A program made the position numbers and the translations under genes. 64,000 bases of DNA. Origin: Amphimedon queenslandica. Lineage: Eukaryota > Porifera > Demospongiae > Haplosclerida > Niphatidae. This document shows positions 36,522-46,293 of this stretch, piece after piece. Every line of letters begins with the position of its first letter. The first letter of the stretch is position 1. The stretch lies in the NCBI RefSeq assembly GCF_000090795.2, contig NW_003546255.1, positions 587,506 through 651,505 of the forward strand. The letters run 5' to 3'. The notes below the pieces were generated by a model. It was not told the origin of the DNA, made no database searches, and saw nothing but the letters and a program-made list of their open reading frames with translations.

Positions 36522-37161
36522 TATCTGGCTGTGATTGGCATAAGTGTACATACAATTCTTAATGAACAAGCCAAATAATATAGCACACACGTAAACAAAC
36601 TGAAGGCCATATCTGCAGGACTACTACAAGGAATGAGTGAGTCTTTTAGCTTCATTATGGACACATTGTAGAGTACTATGGCAGCTTTAACGATCAACCA
36701 TCACTAAAATCTACAATATTCATAAAACACTCAAAAAGATTAAATATGAATAAGCATTTAGCACTCCATTCAACAAAATAATAATAATAACCAACCGGCC
36801 ACCAATAATTACAGTTTGTACATACATATACAAGTACAAGAGAAAAAGGGAGAAGGGGGAGAAGGAGAGAGGCATATGTTACATAGCTAGTATTTTTGAG
36901 TGTACAAGTATTACAATGATAGCTACACGTTAATTAAATAATTCACTAATGCGTTGTCATGTTTCATTTCCTTGCTCACCTTGTCCCTCATGGCCATGTC
37001 TTCATACGGTCGCTTCTGATCCGGAGTCATGACTTTCCATGCTAGAGACAGCTGCTTAGCCAAAGCACCAATACTGGCAGCGGGGCTTTCAACTCGTAAC
37101 TTAGGCCTCTTTTCGGCACAAAAATGAAGGAAGGCACACCTGGAGAGGGGAGAGAGAGAGG

Positions 37162-37214
<53 letters not shown>

Positions 37215-40139
37215 AAGAGATAGAGTAGTTAAGAGAGAAATAAAGGAAGAAGAAATGAAGGAAAGATAAGGAAGGAAAACAAATAAAACAGAAAGTAAAA
37301 AAGGAAAAGAAAAGGACAGATAGTCAGCTAGACTACATGTACATATATGTAATATACATAACAAAAAAACCCAAGCCAACACCTATAATGGTAATGACAC
37401 AAGCTGTACAAAAAACACATGCAACAAAAACAATAGGTGAGAGAAAAAAATATGTGGGGGGAGTATGATAATAATTAGACTATGGTATATACACATGATC
37501 AATGAGCAGTGGAATATGTGAGTAAACCAGCTCATAACACGAATGAGTCCCACATGATGAAGAATTTCATTAAACGTGTATGAAAACAAGCTATCCAGGC
37601 CAGCCAAAACAAAGGGCTGAAAAGCTATAAGTCAAAGTATTTCTAATAGGTAATCCAAATCAGTGTGTGTGTAACAGGGAGGCCACAGGAATTTAATTTC
37701 TGGTTAGGTAGTGAGTGAAATGGTGACAGGTGATGCAGTGTGTTGATTTGGGATGGCTTTCCTTTGGATGCAAAGGCTGTAATAGGAGCTAATTGACACT
37801 ACCAATTATCATATACTAGGCGCCAGAGGGAGAGAGAGAGAGAGGGAGAGGAGAGTGAGAGAGAGGAATAGAGAGAGAGAGGGGGAGAGAGAGAAGGCAT
37901 TTATGTATACAGAAAACACCATTGGCTGTGTAAAGAATCAAATTCCTTAAAAAGGAGTGGCTACAAAAAACTTAGTGCACGTACACATAAATGTGATATG
38001 AAAGATACAAGTACTAAAAGTATATGTACTCATACAAAACCCTACAGAGCCATTCATTCACATAATGTACACGACCACATAGGGATAATATTGAATCTAC
38101 TGTATGGTGTATCAATAAGGCATAAAGGAATCATGACAGCATATCTTACATATTTCTCTTTGGCTGTCCAGGCTCCTTTCTCTTCCTTCCTCTCTTTGAG
38201 TTTGAGTCTCTGTATGGCTGACCGAGGCTCGCGTGGTAACTTGCAGACTCTTTCCTGAACCTCTCTTTGTCGTCCTCCGACATCTTTTGAAACCGAGACT
38301 TCTCGTCATCTTTGAGTTCTTTCCAAAGAGAGGAACACTCTTTAGAGAAAGCTGTGAATTCGACGGGGACTCCGTGACGACGATAATACTCTCTCCTCTC
38401 TTGTACAAAGAAAGCATACGGGGTCATACGACCTCGGGGACGTGACCTGTCTTTCCCGGGGGGCACGGCATTGAGAGGTGAAATTTGACCCCCGGGGAGG
38501 GAAAGGGGCTGAGCATTATTTGACAATACTAGGGGAGGTGCCGGCGATGAATTTTGTACGGGGGCAAGGTGGGGCTGATGGGGGGAGACGTTGACAGGAT
38601 TTTGAGGGACAGAAGGCCTATGCTGCTGGGGAGGGGGAGGAGGCTGCTGCTGTTGGATGTATTGTTGTATGTCCCTGTAAACTGGCTGNNNNNNNNNNNN
38701 NNNNNNNNNNNNNNNNNNNNNNNNNNNNNNNNNNNNNNNNNNNNNNNNNNNNNNNNNNNNNNNNNNNNNNNNNNNNNNNNNNNNNNNNNNNNNNNNNNNN
38801 NNNNNNNNNNNNNNNNNNNNNNNNNNNNNNNNNNNNNNNNNNNNNNNNNNNNNNNNNNNNNNNNNNNNNNNNNNNNNNNNNNNNNNNNNNNNNNNNNNNN
38901 NNNNNNNNNNNNNNNNNNNNNNNNNNNNNNNNNNNNNNNNNNNNNNNNNNNNNNNNNNNNNNNNNNNNNNNNNNNNNNNNNNNNNNNNNNNNNNNNNNNN
39001 NNNNNNNNNNNNNNNNNNNNNNCAAGTAAAGTGGACGGACAGCATAAGGACACAAAAATGAGAAAGAAAGGGAGAGAGAGATGATTAAAAATAATAGTTT
39101 TGAGGACTTTGGAAGTGACGTGAAGTAAAGAAAAGCAAAACGGCTATCACTAAAACAGTAACATATACACACATCAGACAATATTGTTGATTGTTTAAGA
39201 TTTTAGACATTTGACCTCTACAACTCAAACGGATCAACAGCTTTTATTTAAGCTAGGGGCCTCCCTCTCTCTCCCCTTCTCTCTTGCTCATACGAATTGA
39301 AAAAACCTTCCCAAAGCATAGACCTATATGGCACACAAATTGAGCATAAGCAGTTATACATACATGTACATGTACAGCACTTATAAGCTGGTGTGGTGAG
39401 TATATAAAATAGCTGGCAATGTTTTCTTTGGTGGCCCATAAGGATAATATAAGGAGGACATCATAATGTAGTGCCAGTACTGCTGTACTTGGCCAGTATT
39501 GGGTGGCAATAGCATAAACAAGTGAGTAATTAGGCTTTCAGAGTTGTACACTGAAAGCTATACTGCCCATCTGTAATGGGCTAAGTACTGCTGGAGGCGT
39601 GTTGGTTGGCTTAAGCGTCGTGGACAGAGAGCCACTAAAAACAGATGCTGCCACGCGCTCTGTCATTAGGGATCAGAGAAGGCAAATATAGCCCAGAGGC
39701 TAAAATATGGGCAATTAGCGCCTTCTCGAGGAAAGAGGGTGAGAGAGACTAGGGGAAGGAGGCACTAGACTCAAACAACAAGCTTCTCAAGTGGTTCTTT
39801 CCTGCAGGCTAAAGCCACGGGGTCTTTCTTCCAGGGCGCCATGAAGCCAAAGGCAGCCAATTTTGGGATGTCACGAGCGCTTATCGCTTGCAACAAAAGG
39901 CAAAATCCTACAGCCTTCTCCCGAGGGACTAGAATCCTTGCTTTGCTTCTCATCTTTCTCGCGAGAGAAGCATAAGAGCCTCTCCTTTTGCACAAGACAC
40001 AAAAAAGACTTAGTTTTATTTTATAATGCACAAATAATATCCGCGTGCATGGTGTGGTTAAAAGAAGAAGATGGTCACCTGGTAAACCCTGTATTTCGGC
40101 AGGGCGATAGTAAGAAGCGAGCCTGTCCGACTCCATCAT
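32237..40139 (-). CDS. Three-HMG-box DNA-binding protein (interrupted by gap)
   Basis: Clear exons are 38688-38150 (its 5' end lies in the gap), 37139-36980, 35668-35430 and 32495-32237. A likely first coding exon is 40139-40079 (MMESDRLASYYRPAEIQGLP, donor GTGACC); that link is inferred. Box A has PYAFFVQERREYYRRHG, as in HMGB proteins, after a Gln/Pro-rich N-terminal part. Boxes B (CAFLHFCAEKRPKLRV) and C (SAFMFYSKAKRPHLRA) follow similar basic linkers ending PKRN, with an intron splitting the next Met codon in the same phase both times. A Gly/Ala-rich spacer lies between B and C. Such proteins bend DNA in chromatin. Two boxes are usual for HMGB; three, each on its own exon set, suggests duplication. 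Large introns hold GA-rich microsatellites. Confidence 0.85.
32496..35429. other. Large HMG-gene intron with microsatellites
   Basis: I find no exon in this 2.9-kb intron. It carries ATT/AAT runs (32959-32998, 33595-33631), a long GA/GACA tract (33951-34122), a GT run near 34734 and palindromic ACATGTACATGT runs near 35231 and 35390-35421. Confidence 0.6.
33951..34122 (+). repeat. (GA)n/(GAGACA)n microsatellite
   Basis: About 170 bp of GA dinucleotides broken by regular GACA variants, in an HMG-gene intron. Apparent Arg/Glu or Ser/Leu reading frames over it are composition artefacts. Confidence 0.95.
35671..35742 (+). repeat. (GA)n microsatellite beside an HMG exon
   Basis: The GA/GGGA tract begins at the acceptor of exon 35668-35430. 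On the transcribed strand it forms the pyrimidine tract of that intron. Confidence 0.95.
36010..36085 (-). repeat. Fragment of the ~178-bp dispersed repeat
   Basis: A short stretch containing GCACTTATGCTGTGCTGAAA and GTTTGAGCCGGTTC matches the middle of the dispersed repeat. No neighbouring unit is visible. Confidence 0.5.
36408..36517 (+). repeat. (GA)n microsatellite
   Basis: About 110 bp of GA with GGGA interruptions, in the HMG-gene intron 35669-36979. Confidence 0.95.
37140..37213 (+). repeat. (GA)n microsatellite at an HMG splice acceptor
   Basis: It begins directly next to the exon edge at 37139. Read on the minus strand it is a CT pyrimidine tract ending in CTCTCCAG before box B. 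Confidence 0.95.
38689..39022. other. Assembly gap (334 N)
   Basis: Unknown bases interrupt the HMG gene just upstream of the box A exon, so the N-terminal Gln/Pro-rich part and at least one splice site are missing. Confidence 0.99.
39023..40078. other. Presumed first intron of HMG gene
   Basis: I see no exon with convincing homology between the gap and the putative first exon. Apparent reading frames here read through the GTGACC donor at 40078. Confidence 0.45.
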
Positions 40140-40359
40140 GTGTAGTAGTAAGTACGGATTCTCTGCTCCTCCTGGGCGGCTATACAGATTCACACTCTCT
40201 ATACACGGCTGTACAGGGAAAGTACACAGTGAGAGAAGGCTTTCCTGGCTGTATACTGTAATATGACTCGTTGCCCTTTATTACGACAGTATTAATATTA
40301 CAGAGTCAAAGGAAATATACACACACTAATGGAGTGGAGTTTAGAGCGTCAGAATGACC

Positions 40360-40410
40360 ACGAGGTTTCCGGATCCGCAGCTTTTCTTCCGCTGCGCATG
40401 CGTATGCTGC
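40360..40410. promoter_or_regulatory. Likely HMG-gene promoter: ETS-like and NRF-1-like sites
   Basis: About 240 bp upstream of the presumed HMG start there is a TTCCGG box (near 40367) and TGCGCATGCG at 40393-40402, which fits the NRF-1 palindrome. The local GC content is higher than its surroundings. Assignment to the HMG gene rests on position and orientation. Confidence 0.5.
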
Positions 40411-40902
40411 AGTGCCGCTAAACCGTATCCCCTAGTGTTATGTGTATATAATTGTAAAAGTTTCTATATCACTATCAGAGCCCCAAAGGTTTTATTTTTC
40501 CCAAATGAATTACAATGTTTAATAACAAACCAGAAATCAATCAGTACAAGACTACACAGCATTAATCTCAATTCAGTCGTCATATTGCAGATAAAATAAA
40601 GTAGATTAGATCTAGTATGCAAAAGAGCATATTCTGCTAAAATTTCAGCTTCAATTTAAGACAAAAAGCAGTCGAAAAAAGAAAAGGCGTCATCACAAAA
40701 AATTAAAGCAAATCCAAGACTAGTAATCAGGCAAACAAAAAACAAGTTAAATAATCAAGGAAATCATGTAATTCTCAACTTCAGTATAGTAATACATGTA
40801 GCGGATATGTTTGATCCTTTGGATCAAAATGTATCATCAGCTCTGGCAGGGAGCAACCAGCAAATTAAGTTTCATTTACACTTCATTATAAAAATACAAT
40901 AC
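40411..40902. other. Intergenic region between HMG promoter and CCDC134 stop
   Basis: AT-rich; I see nothing coding in it. GATCCTTTGGATC at about 40813-40825 is a short palindrome of unknown meaning. Confidence 0.5.
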
Positions 40903-42544
40903 TCATAGCTCATTCCTTGTTCTTAACTTTGGTCCCTTTTTAAATTTCTTGCTCTTAGTCTTGAGCTTTATCTTCACGAAAGTCCAACAATTAAAATAAT
41001 ATCTTACATCAACTTTATGCCTTACTTTAATGTCAGGATCTTCAGATGACTTTCGGAAGGGATTTTCGTACTCTGGATCTTCAGGAATGAGCCCAATCTC
41101 CTGTGACATCTGTTAAAAAGCAATGGGAATAAATAAAGTACATATAGGCTAAAGTGTGGCTAATTTTTGTACCAGATATAGCTGAGTTGAATGATGGCCT
41201 GTGAAAAGAAACGTCGAATTCTGACAAAACTCCATTCCCCATTTAAATAATGGGACCCAGTCTTTCTTGTGTCTTTTGTAAACCTACAGGAATTGATAGG
41301 AATTAGTTTTTGAGATGATTATAGAAATAATAATTGCTTACATCTTTAGTTATGTCTGGCAGTCTTAATAAAACGTCACCAAAAAATGGAATGCTTTCCA
41401 GCACAACACCAAGAGCTAAACAAAAAGAAAGGATTCATAACATGCAATTGGTTTTAGCTAAATGCATGTGTATTTGTCAAGAAGTTCAAAAAATGGCTCC
41501 AAAATTACTCCCAATTTTTATTGCATTTTCTGATACATATTGATCTACTTATGCTATGTAGAAAGTTTGAGCCAATTCTGACTTCAATTTTTCAAGTTAT
41601 GGCCATTTTAAGAAATGGGCCAATTTTTGAAAAAATCCCTGTACTATAGCCCATGGTTTTTTCCGAAAAATGGCTCCGCAATCCCCCCCAATTTTTATTA
41701 CATTTTCTCATACATATTAATGTACTTATGCTATGTAGAAAGTTTGAGCCAATTCCGACTTCAATTTTTCAAGTTATGGCCATTTTAAGAAATGGGCCAA
41801 TTTTTGAAAAAAATCCCTGTACTATAGCCCATGGTTTTTTCCAAAAAATGGCTCCGCAATCCCCCCCAATTTTTATTACATTTTCTCATACATATTGATG
41901 TACTTATGCTATGTGGAAAGTTTGAATGAATTTCGACTTGAATTTTTAAAGTTATGGCCATTTTAAAAATATGCTTTTTTTGAAAAGTTCCCCTATAGAA
42001 AAGCATATAGCCCATGAAAAATGGCTCCGAAATCACCTCCAAGTTTTATTAATTTTTTGATATTATACCCTTCAATCCAAATGATACAAAATTGCATTTA
42101 TTACCTTCTTGCATGTTTTTATCAGTAGGAAAAGGTGAAGATTGAGGAATATAGTTAGCTTTCTCAAGCTTTTCTTTGGAATCCTTCATTGCCTGATAAA
42201 TGATAGATTTAATACATGCACAATAATGCTTACAGGGAATATGGTTTCTCCCAGTATCTCCACCATCTTGTATTGCTTGGCATAGTCATTTAGATGGAGT
42301 ATTTTCTCAGCTGTCTCTATATGCTCTCGCCTTTTAGCAGCAAACAAGCTTTTGTCTTTAAAGAGATTTTAAGGAACAATAACATCTATGCAATATTACA
42401 TTTTTATATTGAGCTAGAGCTTAGGATACAGGCTTGCTGATTCATGTAGTTAGTGTCCATTTTTCCTTCGGTTTTTTCATTATCTCCTAAACAAATTTGA
42501 AGGTTAAAAGAAAACAATAACAGAAACAGTTGAAGCATGATCAT
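40903..42544 (-). CDS. CCDC134: CCDC134 homologue, secretory-pathway protein
   Basis: Six exons: 42544-42430, 42355-42234, 42192-42105, 41415-41342, 41283-41173, 41109-40903; 717 nt, 238 residues, close to the human length. A signal peptide (MLQLFLLLFSFNLQICLG) precedes conserved blocks I recall from vertebrate CCDC134: YKSLFAAKRREH, LHLNDYAKQYKMVEIL, SIPFFGDVLLRLP, FKWGMEFCQNSTFLF and LMSQEIGL...YENPF. The C-terminus KGPKLRTRNEL keeps the basic stretch plus a KDEL-like tetrapeptide (RNEL; QSEL in human), consistent with retention in the endoplasmic reticulum. The human protein is an ER/secreted factor linked to bone fragility and reported to act in GRP94 glycosylation. Shares a 111-bp upstream gap with the divergent sarcoglycan gene. 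Intron 41416-42104 holds a repeat array. Confidence 0.9.
41480..42060 (-). repeat. Intronic array of ~178-bp repeat (3-4 units)
   Basis: Units are marked by TTCAATTTTTCAAGTTATGG near 41583 and 41761, with a third variant near 41939. The two intact units are nearly identical to each other, so this array is young. It fills the CCDC134 intron 41416-42104 almost completely. Confidence 0.9.
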
Positions 42545-42655
42545 TTTCTATTACAATATTTCATAGTGCATCCGGATAATTGGGATACAAGTATCACCAA
42601 TTACGGTATCTTAAAGTGGGCGTAGCTGCTTGCTGCAAAAGCAAAACAAAAAAAG
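42545..42655. promoter_or_regulatory. Bidirectional promoter, CCDC134 / beta-sarcoglycan
   Basis: Only 111 bp separate the two divergent start codons. The gap contains an AAAGTGGGCGTAGCTG box near 42614 and no obvious TATA box. Confidence 0.6.
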
Positions 42656-43807
42656 ATGCAAACATGGGTAAGAAGAAGAGTGTTTTATGCCTCCAACTGT
42701 GCACTATTTAATACCATTCAATAGAAACCAATGTGGGAAAAGTCTCAGGAGAAAAAAAGAGCTGGAAAAAGACATGCTAGGAACTTTGCTTCTGGCTACG
42801 TTAAGATAGATGAGTATCACTTACTAAGAACAGGGCTGAGAGGTAGGAAAAGGTGGCTGTTCTGCTGTGGTGCATCACTACTCTTACTCATAGCTGTTGG
42901 AAATTTAGTGGTAATCCTTAATTATAAGGGCAAACTCATTATTGTATATTATGTAGCTCAATTGCTTATTGCTGTCAGTATTGGATATTAGGCATAATGG
43001 ACTGCCATATATGGTGTTAGGCTCCAATAATAGAGTAATATTTCCACTGTCATTGAGGAGTTCACTAGTGCAGCTAATGAATGGAGTATCCAGCTATGAC
43101 AATGCATCAACTTCAATAACATCATCATCACTTGTAAGTATAATAGTACAATAGTACCAAACATTATTAACATTTCATTCTTTAGGTAATACTGTCATCA
43201 GGGCCTTTACGCATAGAGCAAGGGTCTTCAACTATATTAAATTCATCACAAATATTTTTAGATCGTGACTTGGCGAGATTCAGACCGTATGAATCTTTTG
43301 AAATTTATGACAAAACAAATCAGCTGTTGATTTCTATCAACGAGACCAAAAGTGTCTTCCAAAGCTCACTCTCCATGCTTAGTCTTGATGCAAGTAGGAT
43401 TGCAGCAAAATCTGTAAGGGATTGATTTTTTTGTCATAATTAGTTGTTTATTGTAACTTTCAGATTATGACTGAAAGTATAAGTGGGATAAGGACAACAC
43501 TATCTGCAGATTCACTCCAAGCAAACTCTGAGAAAAATATAGCCATTAAGAGTACACAGGATAGTATCAGAGCTTATGCAACAGTATGTTCAACATTCCC
43601 TTGTAACAAGTCATTATTTTTTGACAGGATTATGTTACTCTAGATGCAAGAAATGGCATACATTTTCCCAGTATTCCCGTATCTAATGGTAACAGTGCTG
43701 GTACTAGCAGTAATTACCAACTATGTGTCTGCAATAATGGGAAACTTTTCCGTGTTCCTGAGACTTGCTCAAGAGCAAATGAAATAACTGACCCGTGTGA
43801 ACTATAA
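42656..43807 (+). CDS. SGCB: Beta-sarcoglycan homologue
   Basis: Six exons: 42656-42667 (12 nt, MQTW), 42725-42910, 42957-43133, 43186-43413, 43464-43583, 43628-43807; 903 nt, 300 residues (human about 318). It is a type II membrane protein: a short basic cytosolic part, with GYVKIDEYHLLRTGLRGRK matching the vertebrate beta-sarcoglycan pre-membrane motif, then one helix (CGASLLLLIAVGNLVLNCLL), then a beta-rich ectodomain. The C-terminal cysteine cluster is CLCICNNGKLFRVPETCSRAN, ending DPCEL, as in the family. Four exon junctions are phase 0. In vertebrates it belongs to the dystrophin-glycoprotein complex that links the extracellular matrix to actin. In an animal without muscle it would serve general cell-matrix adhesion (inference). 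An AATAAA lies at 43854. Convergent with the next gene after 125 bp. Confidence 0.9.
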
Positions 43808-43932
43808 TGAAGCTTTCATATTTATAATACTCCTATTTTTCACATATATTAGCAATAAATTTTTAACCAAAAAAGACGGCTTAAAAGGGTAGAGAGAAAG
43901 GATTAGTAGAGAAAGGTTATGAAACTACAGGT

Positions 43933-46057
43933 CTACATGTTATTAAGAGTACATTGTGTCAAAGCCAGTGCAGATGAAGCATCTGTCAAGATGGTGGAAG
44001 ACCAGAATGGAAATGGAACATGTTTGGAGTTAAAGCCGTGAAACTCAGTCGGGGTCTTATAACCATAATGTTTGTGCTCCAAGAGCTCCTTGTATCTATC
44101 TTCTTGTATGGTACCAATTACAGCACTTATAACATCACTATCAGAGCCTAGGAAATGATGGTCTGATGAAATCAATGAGCCATTAACTCTTTCAATATAG
44201 TTCAAGGGATAAAAGAAGGGTATGTCCTATAAAATGTCAAATAAATTTAAAATTTATAATTCTTTATGCAAATACTTACAACAGAGCCTAATTTTACTGA
44301 TCCAGAGAAGAAGGCGTTAATATGCTCCAGTCTATCACTCAGTGCATTATCACTTAGCCAATGACAAGCCATTATTAATGTATATGTTACTGGCTCAGGA
44401 GTGTCAGTGAGCAACACACCACTGGCATTAGCCCAGATATAAAACAAAGCATTGACAGCCATAGCTGTTGAAGAAATACGGTCGTCTCCACGATTAACAC
44501 GTTCACCTGAAAAGGAATGAAAAAGTACAAGTACATATGGTGCATGCACTGAATGACTTACCATACAAGTTTTTATCGTTATCACCTAAAAAGTCATCAA
44601 AGTAAATAAAGTCATTATGTCTTGTAGCACGTCGAAGAATGTCATTTGTTCCTTCTCCTCGCAAAGTAGAACTCATTCTCATTTTGACAGTCTGCATAAC
44701 AGGATATGGTAATTGGTCATAAGAGTTTAGCAGGTTTAGTATACGAGATGTAAACCAGTAGAAGTTAAAGACTGATGGATAGTAGGTCAGTGCTAAGTCA
44801 GGCCTTGATGAGAAGTTGTTTGATATTTCATACATTACAAGAGAAGTTGTGTTGAGATAAATCATTTGAACCTCCTCATCAAACCAGCTATTAGGATCTT
44901 GCATATCAGACAGTACTGCTGCAGTTAGTCCATACAATACATTAGCAGATACAGTCAGATCAACATTATTAACGTTGAAAGGCATTGTATAATGATTATA
45001 GAAATTATCCCTAGACTCACTAAGGCTTTGAACCCAAGTAGTAACTAAAGACAATTCTCCTTTTGATTTTGCTTCCTCAAGAAAGTGTCTCATGTAAAAG
45101 TATGTCCTTGGATCTATTGCTTTGCTGTCAAACTCGCTGCTAAATGGCTTGTATGAATATTTCTTCAGAGCTGCAATGGCAGATTCTAAATTCGAGTTAC
45201 TACTCAACCACGAGAGGTAAGGCTCCCGAGATACAGACTGATAGTTTTTCAGTAGAGAACCAAAACCAATATTGACGAATGTGTCATCAAAGTCAGCCGG
45301 TATATAGAAAGCACTGCTTGCAGTAAGTCTAAAAGATGAAAGAATTTGAATTAGATTATGCATGGTCTGCTGATGGTATGGTATGGCTATAATTATATTA
45401 CAATTTATAGCTTACATTTCATTAACGAGGGGACTTATTTCATTCCATAGTCCCTGTAATCCTATATCAGTAAACATCCTTTTCACAACTGGTTCAGCTT
45501 TATTGCCAAAATCCATGGTTTTTCCTATGTTAACAGGACGACAGAGCCACACACCAGTTGCCTCATTATATTCCTGTGGCCAAAACACCAACAGAGATGT
45601 GTCATGACCATAATTCTTGTCATGATACATGGATATTGCTTCTATAGCATTCAAGAGTTGGTTAATGTCTGATGGATGCTTGCCTTCACTAAATCTAGCT
45701 ATTTCTAGTAGTATAGAGCTGACCCAGAGTGTAACAAACGCATTATTGTCAAAGACTTTAAATTCTCTTCGAAGTAGTGTTTCATCATAGTGCCCAAAGA
45801 AGGCCAAGTGAATGAATGAAGGATAGATTCCTTATCTTTTGTATAGAGAGTATGGGAAATGAAATGAAGTACCTTTTTCTATCTAATATTTGAAGCATAA
45901 TATTAACCATGATGTAAGGAATATGTCTTACTTGAGAGTCAGCTACTTTCTTTAAAAGTTCTTTAACAGTCACTTCTGAGGCATTTTGAGATAAAACTTG
46001 CTCTTGTAGGGAAAGGAAGACAATGGCTAACAACAGGGTTACAGAAAAAACCTTCAT
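43933..46057 (-). CDS. Unknown secreted protein family, copy A (in-frame stop, possible pseudogene)
   Basis: Five exons: 46057-45941, 45882-45416, 45328-44562, 44506-44280, 44226-43933; 1872 nt, same plan as copies B and C. It has a signal peptide (MKVFSVTLLLAIVFLSLQEQ) and shares WVSSILLEIARF, VFWPQEYNEATGVW, IPADFDDTFVNIGFGSLL, DPRTYFYMR and PFPFWSS with its siblings. Most of the chain looks alpha-helical. In exon 2 the paralogues read YKQKG(V), but here a TAA stop stands at 45834-45832 after YKR. With no other damage, this is a recent inactivation, a sequencing error, or an alternative splice I cannot see. Function unknown; DFDDT resembles the DxDDT motif of class II terpene cyclases, but so short a match proves nothing. 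Confidence 0.7.
44700..44945 (-). repeat. Homogenised ~250-bp tract shared by copies A, B and C
   Basis: The segment coding LDMQDPNSWFDEEVQ-like to YWFTSRILNLLN sequence is almost base-for-base identical at 44700-44945, 47090-47360 and 49305-49575, while both flanks differ by many residues. This pattern suggests gene conversion rather than uniform conservation. Confidence 0.8.
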
Positions 46058-46293
46058 GGTCAGAGCTAGAGATTTAGCTGCTGTAGACTGAACAGTTTTG
46101 GTCAACTGGTTACACAGCTTTGTAGATACATTAAAGTGATGATCAAATTAATAAAATATTCATAACTAGGCATGTTTCCTACATTCCACACATATCACAA
46201 ATCTTTCATCAGTTTCATGTGTAATATTAACAAACAATGTCAAAATAGCAAGTAGATGAACTCAGTCAGTGTCTTGTTTAAATATTGTTAACT

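Noticed and set aside
33773-37382. Ser/Leu-rich and Arg/Glu-rich frames in the HMG introns
   Set aside because: They translate GA/CT microsatellites; no start context, splice signal or homology supports them.
39771-40193. A 140-residue minus-strand frame over 39771-40193 as an independent gene
   Set aside because: Only its first 20 codons up to the GTGACC donor look coding and fit the HMG gene's first exon; the rest is intron.
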